Below, piece by piece: positions 1 to 8,630 of a DNA stretch of 64,000 bases. The notes under the pieces are model-generated. The model was not told where the DNA came from. It saw nothing but the letters and a program-made list of their open reading frames with translations, and did not search any database. The stretch lies in assembly GCA_024398055.1 (NCBI GenBank), contig CP073749.1, positions 372,001-436,000 of the forward strand, given 5' to 3'. Position 1 is the stretch's first letter, and every line of letters begins with the position of its first letter. The translations under genes and the position numbers were made by a program. Source of the stretch: a bacterium SCSIO 12741 (GTDB taxonomy: Bacteria; Bacteroidota; Bacteroidia; Flavobacteriales_G; Salibacteraceae).

Positions 1-77
1 CAAGGAAAAAGTAGAACCGAGTGTGCAATCCGTTATATAAACGATTTGTCATCTAAAAAAAGGGACTAAATTTGCCC

Positions 78-170
78 ACTGAATGGGGTGCCCGAATGGG
101 CTGAGATCATACCCATCTTCGCTATCACAGCGGGGGAACCTGATCCGGATAATGCCGGCGTAGGAAATTA
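78..170 (+). promoter_or_regulatory. TPP (THI-box) riboswitch
   Basis: The conserved thiamine pyrophosphate aptamer blocks are present in order: GGGGTGC at 85-91, CTGAGA at 101-106, ACCC at 111-114, then ACCTGATCCGGATAATGCC from 138 and GGCGTAGGAAA at 157-167. A short optional stem (CGC...GCG, about 120-132) sits between the two halves. It lies immediately upstream of a TonB-dependent receptor, an arrangement known for thiamine-regulated outer-membrane receptors in Bacteroidota. TPP binding would be expected to lower expression. No intrinsic terminator with a T-run follows, so control may act on translation (inference). Confidence 0.95.
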
Positions 171-256
171 ATTTTATGAAACACAATTTACTTAAATCGC
201 ATCGGTGCTGTGGTACATCCCCCGTACTCGGTTCTGCATGCTCAAATCGAAAAGCG

Positions 257-2728
257 ATGAAGAAACTCGGCTTTTTAGTACTGTTTGCACTTTGGGGGAC
301 AATCCTGCAAGCGCAAACATCAGTGAAAGGAACCGTTACCGGAGAAAACGGTAATGCTATTGTTGGAGCCTCCGTGGCTCTGCTCGAAACCTATCAGGGT
401 GCCTTTTCAGGTGACGATGGGAAGTTTGAAATCTTACAGGTTAAGCCAGGTAACTACAGCATTCAGGTAAGCTATCTGGGTTATGAAAAACAAATCGACT
501 CCATTACAGTCGGTAGCGATCCCCTGGACCTAAACTTCAGTCTAACTCCAAATGCTTTGGTAACGGATGAAATCGTGGTAAGTGCTACCCGAGCTGGAAG
601 TGGTGATCCAATTGCTTCCACCGATCTCGACAAGAAAGAATTGGAACGCAACAACGTTGGACAGGATATGCCTTATGTCCTTCGCTTAACTCCCAGTGTG
701 GTTACCACATCGGATGCGGGTGCAGGAATTGGTTATACCAGTATTCGAATTCGAGGTTCCGACGCAACTCGGATTAACGTAACCATGAATGGTATTCCGA
801 TTAATGATGCAGAAAGCCAAGGAGTTTGGTGGGTCAACATGCCTGATTTGGTATCCTCGGTAGACGGAATTCAAGTTCAGCGTGGTGTAGGATCCTCTAC
901 CAACGGTGCAGGTGCCTTTGGTGGATCTATTAAAATGCAAACGAACCAGTTGAAGGACAAACCCTATGGAGAAGTTGCTTTGGGCGGTGGATCTTTCAAT
1001 ACCCAAAGAGCCAGCGTAGGTTTTGGAACCGGACTGATCGGTAAGCACTTTACAGTAGATGGACGTCTTTCTACGATTACCTCAGATGGCTACATGGATC
1101 GGGCAAGCTCTGATCTAAAATCCTACTATTTGTCTGCAGCTTACGTTGGAAAGAACACCAGCTTAAGGTTGATCACATTTGCCGGAAAGGAAAAAACTTA
1201 CCAAGCCTGGAACGGAATACCAGGACGATACCTGGACAGTGCCCGCACCTTCAACCCCTATGACTACGACAATGAGGTGGACAACTACGGTCAAACACAT
1301 TACCAGGCTTTGTTTACCCAAAAAATCAGTGATGCCTGGAGCGCCAATATCAATTTGCACTATACCGATGGTGGCGGCTATTTTGAGCAGTACAAAGGCG
1401 ATCAATACAATGATTTGCTGAACAAAGGCGGAAAAGAAGACCTTGCTGATTATGGAATGGCTCCAGTAATTATTGGTGGCGATACCATCACCCAGACAAA
1501 TCTGATTCGTCGTCGTTGGTTAGACAACGATTTCTACGGAACCGTTTTCTCCCTGAACTACGATAAGGGTGGAAAATTGAAAGCCACCTTGGGTGGAGGC
1601 TGGAACCAGTATGTGGGTAAGCACTATGGTGAAGTAATTTGGTCGGAGTATAGCAGCAACAGCCAGATTCGTCACCGCTACTATGACAATGACGCTACCA
1701 AGAATGACTTTAATGTCTACGCTAAAGCCAATTACCTGGTAGCCAAATTCATCACCATTTCGGCTGACCTTCAGTACCGCAATGTATTTTATGAGTTTAC
1801 CGGAGTGGATGATCAAGGAAATCCATTGCGTCAAACCGATCAGCTAAACTTCTTTAATCCGAAGGCTGGTTTGATGGTTCGTTTGAATTCTGTGAATGAG
1901 CTTTATGCCTCTGCGTCTATGGCCAACAGGGAGCCCAATCGCGATGATTACACCGAAAACACGGCAAGCAATCGTCCAAAGCCAGAGCAAATGATCGATT
2001 ACGAGTTGGGCTACAACTTGAAGATGAAAAAGCTGAGAGCAAACTTGAACTTCTACTACATGGACTACACGGATCAATTGGTAGTAACAGGTGAGTTAAA
2101 CGATGTGGGATCAGCTAAAAAAATCAATGTGCCGAAGAGTTACCGTACCGGATTGGAAATGATCATTGGTGTAGCTCCGTTGAATTGGTTGGAATTGAAT
2201 GCGAATGCAACGATCAGTACCAACAAAATTGAGTCCTTTACTTCCTATCACGATGATTGGAGTACTGGAGAACAAGTGGCCGTTACACGCAACAATACAG
2301 ACATCGCTTTTTCTCCAAACGTTATCTCAGGTGGTGAATTGCTTTTTAAGCTGCTTGATGACCAGGGAGTTAAGTACCGTTACGATCTGAACGCTTCCCT
2401 TCTTGGAAAGTATGTTGGGCCTCAGTACATCGACAATACGCAGAACGATAACCGCAAGCTCGATGGCTACTTCGTAAGCGATTTGCGCCTGGAATTCCGG
2501 GTTAGAAAATGGTTATTTAAAGAAGTAGTTGCTTCTTTTCAAGTTAACAATTTGCTGAGCGAAGAATACGTATCCAATGCCTGGAGTTACTCTTTCCGCT
2601 CACCTGGATTTGATCCTTCTTCCGGAGATCCTTACGTAAACCACGAAGGTGGAGACCGTTACAATATGATTGGCTACATGCCCAATGCAACCCGGAACTT
2701 CCTGTTCGGGTTAACCTTTAAGTTGTAG
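257..2728 (+). CDS. TonB-dependent outer-membrane receptor, probable thiamine (or precursor) uptake
   Basis: This is an 823-residue TonB-dependent receptor. From the chosen ATG there is a clean signal peptide (MKKLGFLVLFALWGTILQAQ), a carboxypeptidase-regulatory-like beta-sandwich (about residues 22-105), a plug domain with typical RIRGSDATRINVTMNG and VQRGVGSSTNGAG motifs (about 110-225), and a beta-barrel running to a C-terminal aromatic-rich end (NFLFGLTFKL). An in-frame ATG at 176 would add 27 residues that do not look like a signal peptide and are encoded by the stretch just after the riboswitch; I therefore prefer 257, but 176 cannot be excluded. The TPP riboswitch directly upstream assigns the substrate to thiamine or a thiamine precursor by known precedent. 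A strong terminator follows, so the gene is probably monocistronic, without the inner-membrane PnuT-type transporter that sometimes accompanies such receptors. Confidence 0.93.
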   Translation: MKKLGFLVLFALWGTILQAQTSVKGTVTGENGNAIVGASVALLETYQGAFSGDDGKFEILQVKPGNYSIQVSYLGYEKQIDSITVGSDPLDLNFSLTPNALVTDEIVVSATRAGSGDPIASTDLDKKELERNNVGQDMPYVLRLTPSVVTTSDAGAGIGYTSIRIRGSDATRINVTMNGIPINDAESQGVWWVNMPDLVSSVDGIQVQRGVGSSTNGAGAFGGSIKMQTNQLKDKPYGEVALGGGSFNTQRASVGFGTGLIGKHFTVDGRLSTITSDGYMDRASSDLKSYYLSAAYVGKNTSLRLITFAGKEKTYQAWNGIPGRYLDSARTFNPYDYDNEVDNYGQTHYQALFTQKISDAWSANINLHYTDGGGYFEQYKGDQYNDLLNKGGKEDLADYGMAPVIIGGDTITQTNLIRRRWLDNDFYGTVFSLNYDKGGKLKATLGGGWNQYVGKHYGEVIWSEYSSNSQIRHRYYDNDATKNDFNVYAKANYLVAKFITISADLQYRNVFYEFTGVDDQGNPLRQTDQLNFFNPKAGLMVRLNSVNELYASASMANREPNRDDYTENTASNRPKPEQMIDYELGYNLKMKKLRANLNFYYMDYTDQLVVTGELNDVGSAKKINVPKSYRTGLEMIIGVAPLNWLELNANATISTNKIESFTSYHDDWSTGEQVAVTRNNTDIAFSPNVISGGELLFKLLDDQGVKYRYDLNASLLGKYVGPQYIDNTQNDNRKLDGYFVSDLRLEFRVRKWLFKEVVASFQVNNLLSEEYVSNAWSYSFRSPGFDPSSGDPYVNHEGGDRYNMIGYMPNATRNFLFGLTFKL

Positions 2729-2755
2729 GCGTTATTGCCCCATAACTGCCTCAAA

Positions 2756-2794
2756 AGAGCCGCCTTGTTCTCCAACAGGGCGGTTCTTTTTTTT
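2756..2794 (+). terminator. Rho-independent terminator after the TonB receptor
   Basis: A 14-bp stem (2756-2769 with 2774-2787, two G-U pairs) closes a CTCC loop and is followed by eight T residues. It ends the transcript of the riboswitch-controlled receptor. Confidence 0.93.
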
Positions 2795-2930
2795 GGTGGG
2801 TACTGATTCTGAGTAGTTTGATTTTTTTCGGAACAATTTTTGCCAACGGCTGTATTAAATGAACCGATTCATTTCGGCTTAACAAATGCAAAACCGCTGC
2901 GCATAAGGTATCTCGAAGAGTTTATACCTG

Positions 2931-2938
2931 TATATTTG
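2931..2938 (+). promoter_or_regulatory. Bacteroidota -7 promoter element (TATATTTG)
   Basis: TATATTTG matches the Bacteroidota consensus TAnnTTTG and lies 19 nt upstream of the start codon at 2958. I do not see a clear TTG -33 element at the usual 17-23 nt spacing. Confidence 0.5.
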
Positions 2939-2957
2939 TGCCGTTAAAAACTATCAC

Positions 2958-5075
2958 ATGAAATTTTTAAAATACCTATCATTAGCCATTGTGCTGTTTT
3001 CAACTTCCCTGTTGAACGCTCAAATTGACGTAGGAATCAGTACCATATCCTCTCCGGCCACTGGATCTACGGTTAGCCCTGTTGTAACCCAAGTTGGGTT
3101 CGACATAAGAAATTACGGGACGATGACACTCCCGATGAATCATTCGGACACCGTTTTTATCGAATGCTTGATCAATAACAATCTGGTTGAAACCTATATT
3201 CGACCTCTCGCCACGGCTGCCCTTGCCCCTGGAGCAAGTGAGTCCTGGAACATCAACTTCGATTTTGGTAATTATAACCTGACTCCAGGTTCTACTTTTA
3301 CCTATTGCTTAAGAACCCGTTTGAAAAGCGACCCCACTTCGTCCAACGATACGCGCTGTGTAAGCTACACCTTAGCTTCTCAAGGCTTCGATTTGGGTGT
3401 TGGCCCAGGTTCGGTTGAAATTACCAACCCAACGGGTTATAATCCTAATTCTACGATTCCAATTGGAACTCCATTGAACGAATTGGCCTTTGATGTGGTA
3501 AACTACGGTTCCTCATCGGTACCAGCAGGTACAACAATCACCATTGATTTGAAAATTGGAAACGGAACTACCATCCCATTAAGCGGTTCCTTAGGCCAGA
3601 CCTTGGCTGCAGGTGGTACAACCAACTTTACCATTGATTGTTCTCCTGCCGGGATTGATGAAAGTCTACCTACGGTAACAGGAGGTTTTCAGATTTGTGT
3701 AGAAACTACCATGTCAAACGATCCGAACACAAACAATGATGGATCATGCTCCAGTTGGGCGATGGTTACCGGTGGCGGTAGCCAACCAACTATTGATTAC
3801 CTCTCTACCAATGCAGGTCCTGTAGGTTCCAAAGTGACCGTTTTCGGTAAAAACTTCTCTACTTCAAACATTGCGGTGTACTTCTCACCCGGTGTTCCTG
3901 GAAACGTAACGCGAAGTACGTCTACAGAAGTGGATGTTACTGTCCCTGTAGGAGCCAATTCCGGTGTTATTGCTTTGGTATCTAATGGTACGCCAGTAAA
4001 CGGACCTTATTTTACCGTGACTACTACACCTATCCATACCATTACCTCCATTTCTCCAAATGCAGGTCAAGTAGGTTCTCAAGTTACCATCAACGGTTCT
4101 GGATTTAGTACAAACCCTTCAGATCACACCGTTAGATTTGGTTCAGCTGCTGCAGTAGCTACCGTGAATTCGTCAACGGCAAATCAATTGATCGTAACCG
4201 TTCCAAACAACGCTGTTACAGGAAATGTAGAGGTTCGGTTAAATGGATTTTTTGCCGTATCTCCTGACACCTTTACTGTGACCACTGGCCCTGTTCCAAG
4301 CATCACGGATTTCAATCCTAAAACAGGTGCGCCCGGAATGGAAGTGACCATTACAGGTACCAATTTTGATCCGATTGCGGCTAACAATACGGTTACCTTC
4401 AACGGAGCCAACGCTACCGTAAAATCTGGAAATGCTTCTCAATTGATTGTTGAAGTTCCAGCCGGTGCTACCACAGGAAAGATCTCATTGACCACTGGAG
4501 GAATTACGGTTCAGTCTGCAACTGACTTCAACGTGGTGACTACTCCTATTATCACTGACTTCAATCCTAAGCAAGGTCCGGTTCAAACTACGGTAACTAT
4601 TGAAGGATTCAATTTCTCTCCAGTTGCTGCTAACAACACCGTATACTTTGGTACGGCTCAGGCAGGTACTCCAGTAGCTTCGGCTGATGGTAAAAAACTG
4701 ATTGTAGAAGTGCCTTTCAATGCTAAGGCCGGTGCTCAGTCTGTATCTGTTGAGGTAAATGGATTTACAGAGATTTCTAACATGACTTTCTCGGTTTCTG
4801 CCTTGAGCGTTGAAGAAATCAAAGGAGTTAAAATCAACAAGGTATACTACGCTAATAACGAAGTGGTATTGGATCTTCAAAATGCCCAATCGTTAAGCGA
4901 TTTGAGTTTGAGTGTGTTTAACCTGGAAGGTAAATTGATCGCTACCCGTCAGATTAATGCCGGTACTCAGGTAAATCAGCGTCTTGCTCTTGAGTTAAGC
5001 AATGGAACTTATGTAGTGTCTGTTGCCGAAAAAGGACAAGCCCTCGTTGCTAAGAAAATCGTAGTAGCGCAATAA
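2958..5075 (+). CDS. Secreted IPT/TIG-repeat protein with T9SS type A sorting domain
   Basis: This 705-residue exported protein has a signal peptide (MKFLKYLSLAIVLFSTSLLNAQ). Two CARDB-like beta-sandwich segments follow (about 22-270, each with DVGI/DLGV openings and NYG motifs), then four IPT/TIG immunoglobulin-like repeats (about 275-620). The repeats start at PTIDYLSTNAGPVGSKVTV, HTITSISPNAGQVGSQVTI, PSITDFNPKTGAPGMEVTI and PIITDFNPKQGPVQTTVTI. The last 80 or so residues (from VEEIKGVKINK) form a type IX secretion C-terminal sorting domain with the GTYVVSVAEKG core. No enzymatic domain is visible; adhesion or a structural surface role is the best inference. It is flanked by terminators on both sides and is a single-gene unit. 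Confidence 0.88.
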   Translation: MKFLKYLSLAIVLFSTSLLNAQIDVGISTISSPATGSTVSPVVTQVGFDIRNYGTMTLPMNHSDTVFIECLINNNLVETYIRPLATAALAPGASESWNINFDFGNYNLTPGSTFTYCLRTRLKSDPTSSNDTRCVSYTLASQGFDLGVGPGSVEITNPTGYNPNSTIPIGTPLNELAFDVVNYGSSSVPAGTTITIDLKIGNGTTIPLSGSLGQTLAAGGTTNFTIDCSPAGIDESLPTVTGGFQICVETTMSNDPNTNNDGSCSSWAMVTGGGSQPTIDYLSTNAGPVGSKVTVFGKNFSTSNIAVYFSPGVPGNVTRSTSTEVDVTVPVGANSGVIALVSNGTPVNGPYFTVTTTPIHTITSISPNAGQVGSQVTINGSGFSTNPSDHTVRFGSAAAVATVNSSTANQLIVTVPNNAVTGNVEVRLNGFFAVSPDTFTVTTGPVPSITDFNPKTGAPGMEVTITGTNFDPIAANNTVTFNGANATVKSGNASQLIVEVPAGATTGKISLTTGGITVQSATDFNVVTTPIITDFNPKQGPVQTTVTIEGFNFSPVAANNTVYFGTAQAGTPVASADGKKLIVEVPFNAKAGAQSVSVEVNGFTEISNMTFSVSALSVEEIKGVKINKVYYANNEVVLDLQNAQSLSDLSLSVFNLEGKLIATRQINAGTQVNQRLALELSNGTYVVSVAEKGQALVAKKIVVAQ

Positions 5076-5083
5076 TATTTCAG

Positions 5084-5122
5084 CGAGTCCCGATCTTCGG
5101 ATTGGGACTCGTTTTCTTTTTC
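5084..5122 (+). terminator. Rho-independent terminator
   Basis: A 12-bp stem (CGAGTCCCGATC at 5084-5095 with 5100-5111) with a TTCG tetraloop precedes a T-rich tract (TTTTCTTTTTC). It lies just after the stop codon of the IPT/TIG protein. Confidence 0.9.
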
Positions 5123-5262
5123 TTTTCAACCCAGCCCGCCCTTCCAGTTGACCTTCTTACCTCTTACCTTCTACCACTTATTTTTTTTACAAATTCCATC
5201 CTATTATTGAGGATTCAATGCTTTCTTGCTAAACGGATTTTAGGAAGCCTTTCGATCAAAAA

Positions 5263-6246
5263 TTAGTCCTTTTCGGATATTATCCTTGCCCCATCTTCCT
5301 CTCCGAGTTCACGATTTATCTTGTTGATCACCTCGTCCAATTCATGGGCACATTGCTCGATCAATTGAAGGTATTGCATGGAGGCTTGTGGTTCCATTCG
5401 GATCAAATCAATGAGTCCTAAAATACTGCTCAAGGGACCTCTAACATGATGAGAATTCAGGAAGGCATAATTCCGCATTTGCTCGTTTTTGCGATTGAGG
5501 GTGGCGTTTCTTTTCTCCAATTCTAAGTTGGCTTTTACCAAATCGGTTACATCAAAATTAACGCCCTTTACTTCCATCAATTTGCCTTGAATATACCAGG
5601 GCCGTACCCGGGAAATAATGTACCTCGGCCCTTCTTTAGAATGAGGAATTCGGAACATCAACTCCACCTGCTCTCCCGTTCGTTGTACCTCCTCCATGGC
5701 ATCACGAATCCGTTTCGAATCCTTCGGGTCCATTTGCTCGAAGACCCAATCCACGGAGGGAGGCTTATCGGAAACGGGTAATCCCCACAAGGCAAAATTG
5801 CCATTGCTCCATCGGTTTTCACGGGTTTGTACATTTACCCACCAGCTACCCATTTTGGCAATTTTCTCTGAATCGGTAAGGGCTGCTTCGTTGAGTTTTA
5901 TGCGAAGTTCGCGTTCGGTTAAAGGAGCAATCGGTTTGAAAGTACAGAGGTATCGGGGGCCAGATAACTTCTTCCAGGAAAGCCGGTTCCAACTAATTTC
6001 ACCTGAAGTAGTACCTATTCTCAACTCCAGAATTCCTTCCTGGTTTTGGCACTCCAAAAAAGATTCTTGAACCCTTTTCAAATCTGCATCATGAACCAAG
6101 GAAAGAAATGAATTACCCAGGATGGACGACGGCTTGTGGCCCCATAACCGCTCCAGAGACACGGAAACTTCAACCCACTTAAACTCCTTATCCAACAAAG
6201 CAAATACATCACCGGATTCAGTTAAGAGAAGTTGAGAAAGGGCCAT
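5263..6246 (-). CDS. PAS-domain protein with orphan HisKA-like phosphoacceptor motif, no kinase ATPase
   Basis: This 327-residue soluble protein lacks a signal peptide or membrane segments. Residues about 1-105 resemble a degenerate PAS fold (GDVFALLDKEFKWVEVS, GHKPSSILG). Residues about 120-240 are a PAS_3-type domain (KMGSWWVNVQTRENRWSN) ending in a short coiled coil (LELEKRNATLNRKNEQM). The C-terminus contains an H-box-like sequence, SHHVRGPLSSILGL, with the candidate phosphoacceptor His266. The protein then ends about 60 residues later, with no N, G1 or G2 boxes of a HATPase domain. Such truncated PAS-HisKA proteins are known in Bacteroidota; they could sense a signal and dimerise or be phosphorylated in trans. 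The gene converges on the upstream cargo gene and stands alone. Confidence 0.85.
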   Translation of the reverse strand: MALSQLLLTESGDVFALLDKEFKWVEVSVSLERLWGHKPSSILGNSFLSLVHDADLKRVQESFLECQNQEGILELRIGTTSGEISWNRLSWKKLSGPRYLCTFKPIAPLTERELRIKLNEAALTDSEKIAKMGSWWVNVQTRENRWSNGNFALWGLPVSDKPPSVDWVFEQMDPKDSKRIRDAMEEVQRTGEQVELMFRIPHSKEGPRYIISRVRPWYIQGKLMEVKGVNFDVTDLVKANLELEKRNATLNRKNEQMRNYAFLNSHHVRGPLSSILGLIDLIRMEPQASMQYLQLIEQCAHELDEVINKINRELGEEDGARIISEKD

Positions 6247-6319
6247 TGGTGTCGCAAATTAACTCACTAATTTACCTCCAATAAGTCAGTTCATTTGGAA
6301 GCTAAGCGACATTCCGGGG

Positions 6320-8530
6320 TCAGATGTTAAGCCAGTAGACGAGTTTAAAAACCAAAGAGCGGTTTCGGGGACTCCAAGGAGCATCTGTAGTGCCATAATT
6401 ATCCGTGTAGACTACATAAAAATCACTCATGGGTCGGAAGCGCCACTGCACCCTGGAGTTCACATTAAAGTTGGTTAACTGGGCATTGTATTGGAAATAG
6501 GTTGTCCAGTAGAGGGTGCGGGTGAAAGTTAACTCAACCTTGCTTTGAATCAAATCGAAAAAGGTATGTGCATAGGGCTGAGGCATTCGAATCTCCGTCC
6601 GTCTGTAATCCAGGGATAAATTGAGAAAGGGCTGCAACCTCAACCTCATTCCCAAGGTGGCATCAAATACCTGTCCGGTGTAGTATGATCCGTACTTAAC
6701 GGCGAGTTCTCCATTCAGCTTTCGGCGGATATCAGAATTGTAGGTGGCTTTAACATCGCGGTATTGGTACTTACCAGCTGGATGAGGATCGTTGCCCGAG
6801 AAGGTGATATCCCGATCGTAGAGCAGCCAGGTCATCTTTTCACTGTAGCGAAGTACCCAGCCTGAGGTGTTGGTTCGATTCTGCTCCCAGCTGACCTGAA
6901 AATCGTAGTCGGTGGTTTCAAAATTGACGTCCATGTATTGATCCAAATACAGGCTAAACTGGTTGTTTACAATCTTGCTGTTTTTCGGATAGGTCCGGTA
7001 GGTCAGTTTGGGCTCCAACCTCCAATACCCTTGACGAACCACCGTGTCCTGAATGGGGTTAAACCGGCGATTTCGGGGAACGAAGCCCGTTTGTGCTTCA
7101 TAGTTTTTCGCCACGTATTCATGATTCCACATCACAAACCAATGATGGCTATTGTACATTAACCAAGAGGCATGGGCATCCGAATACTTGTAGTTTTCCG
7201 GAACGAATGACTTGTGGTAAAAGACTTTTCCTCGCCACTTGTTGTCGGCTGAATAAATATCATAATCCACACCAAGAACCCGGTTGTAATCATTCACCGA
7301 AAAACGGTTGTTGGCAAAGGCCTGTCGATTTACCGCGATCACCCCAATGTTGCTTCGTCCAAAAATTTGCTGCTGAAAAGCGGCCACCGAGTAATTCTGC
7401 CCATCCAGCTTAAAATCTGAGGTTTCCAAAGGTGCGGTTTGCATGGTCATAGCGCCAACCCGCAGTTTCCGAGACAGCTTACCGCTTATTCTTGCCCCAC
7501 CAATAATCGGCACTACCTCTCCCCGATGCAATCCGATACGACGGCTAAAAAAGGGCCGTATTTGCCGGAAGCCAAACTTGGCGAAGAGGTCAGAATTCTC
7601 AATAAAAAAGGTTCGTTTTTCAGGAAAGAAAAGTTCAAATCGGCTAAGGTTAGTCACTTGATCATCCACCTCAACCTGGGAGAAATCCGGGTTGATCGTC
7701 AAGTCCAAATTCAGCGATGGAGTTAATACGATCTTGGCGTCTCCACCGGCATTGGCTGACAACTTGGTTGCTTCACCATTTTCCATATCCTGCTCAGCCC
7801 GAGCAATTGCGTAGGGTATTATCGATACGTTGCGTTTCGCTTTTTCTATGGGTCTATCCCAGGTCAAAGCTCCGGTATTGGACAAGGTAGAGGTGCTAAA
7901 GTTGAAAGGAACCTGGGCCCAGGTTGCAATTTCATTATCCTTAAAAGTCGTACGGCTAAAGTTGATATTCCAGTTTTCCAACCCGGTTTTATAGCGAATC
8001 GATTTAAGCGGAATAGCCATTTCCAAAGTCCAATAATCGCCCCAATCTTTTACTTCTGAGTACCAGATGTGATCCCAAACATTATCAATGTTGCTTCCAT
8101 TTTGAAGGGCTCCCTCCATTTGAGTTCCCAGCGGATTCAGGGCAAATACAAATCCATTGACTTGATCGTTGAAGGGATCGATATAGACCGCAAAATGGTC
8201 GTTGGTCATCAGATCAAAATCCCGTTTTAAGGATTGTAAAACATACTCCTTCCGAGATTGATTCCGGCATATAGCAGCCACATAAATAAAGCGATCGTTG
8301 TAGGTCATCATCACCTCCGTACGGTTGACCGAAGGCGCACTATCAGTCGGATAGTGTTGAATAAACTGAGAAATGGTGTCTGCATTTTTCCAGCAGAAAT
8401 CATCGAGCAGCCCATCCACCTTAACCACAGAATCCGTTTTGGATATGGACATGGCAGGCCGGGTTTGCGCCATTGATCGGTTTACGGTGATCAACAGCAG
8501 AAGCAATATCCCCAAAAGCACTCGTTTCAT
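6320..8530 (-). CDS. DUF5916 protein with N-terminal CBM9-like domain
   Basis: This 736-residue protein has a signal peptide (MKRVLLGILLLLLITVNRSMAQ), then a CBM9-type carbohydrate-binding-like domain (about 28-220; KVDGLLDDFCWKNAD, YVAAICRNQ, WTLEMAIPLKSIRY). A long DUF5916 region follows, rich in alternating aromatic beta-strands and ending in a likely outer-membrane barrel (FKLVYWLNI). The conserved DUF5916 stretch NPDFSQVEVDDQVTNLSRFE and FFPEKRTFFIENSDLF is plainly visible. The family is widespread in Bacteroidota and its biochemical role is not established. The position of the TACCTTTG element just upstream supports this start. The gene is divergent from the LpxL-like acyltransferase. 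Confidence 0.9.
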   Translation of the reverse strand: MKRVLLGILLLLLITVNRSMAQTRPAMSISKTDSVVKVDGLLDDFCWKNADTISQFIQHYPTDSAPSVNRTEVMMTYNDRFIYVAAICRNQSRKEYVLQSLKRDFDLMTNDHFAVYIDPFNDQVNGFVFALNPLGTQMEGALQNGSNIDNVWDHIWYSEVKDWGDYWTLEMAIPLKSIRYKTGLENWNINFSRTTFKDNEIATWAQVPFNFSTSTLSNTGALTWDRPIEKAKRNVSIIPYAIARAEQDMENGEATKLSANAGGDAKIVLTPSLNLDLTINPDFSQVEVDDQVTNLSRFELFFPEKRTFFIENSDLFAKFGFRQIRPFFSRRIGLHRGEVVPIIGGARISGKLSRKLRVGAMTMQTAPLETSDFKLDGQNYSVAAFQQQIFGRSNIGVIAVNRQAFANNRFSVNDYNRVLGVDYDIYSADNKWRGKVFYHKSFVPENYKYSDAHASWLMYNSHHWFVMWNHEYVAKNYEAQTGFVPRNRRFNPIQDTVVRQGYWRLEPKLTYRTYPKNSKIVNNQFSLYLDQYMDVNFETTDYDFQVSWEQNRTNTSGWVLRYSEKMTWLLYDRDITFSGNDPHPAGKYQYRDVKATYNSDIRRKLNGELAVKYGSYYTGQVFDATLGMRLRLQPFLNLSLDYRRTEIRMPQPYAHTFFDLIQSKVELTFTRTLYWTTYFQYNAQLTNFNVNSRVQWRFRPMSDFYVVYTDNYGTTDAPWSPRNRSLVFKLVYWLNI

Positions 8531-8538
8531 TCCCGGCC

Positions 8539-8546
8539 CAAAGGTA
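8539..8546 (-). promoter_or_regulatory. Bacteroidota -7 element (TACCTTTG) of the DUF5916 gene
   Basis: On the minus strand TACCTTTG matches TAnnTTTG and ends 8 nt before the ATG at 8530, implying a very short leader. No TTG is seen at the expected -33 spacing. Confidence 0.45.
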
Positions 8547-8591
8547 CACTTATCCCCTTCCCATAAGAGCTAAAAATGAGCAAACCACCCC

Positions 8592-8624
8592 TTGCTGAAC
8601 CTAAGCCGACAAAACCTAATTTTG
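8592..8624 (+). promoter_or_regulatory. Predicted promoter TTG-N22-TAATTTTG for the acyltransferase gene
   Basis: TTG at 8592-8594 and TAATTTTG at 8617-8624 fit the Bacteroidota promoter consensus with a 22-nt spacer. The ATG at 8631 lies 6 nt beyond the -7 element, so the transcript may be leaderless or nearly so. Confidence 0.5.
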
Positions 8625-8630
8625 CCGGCA

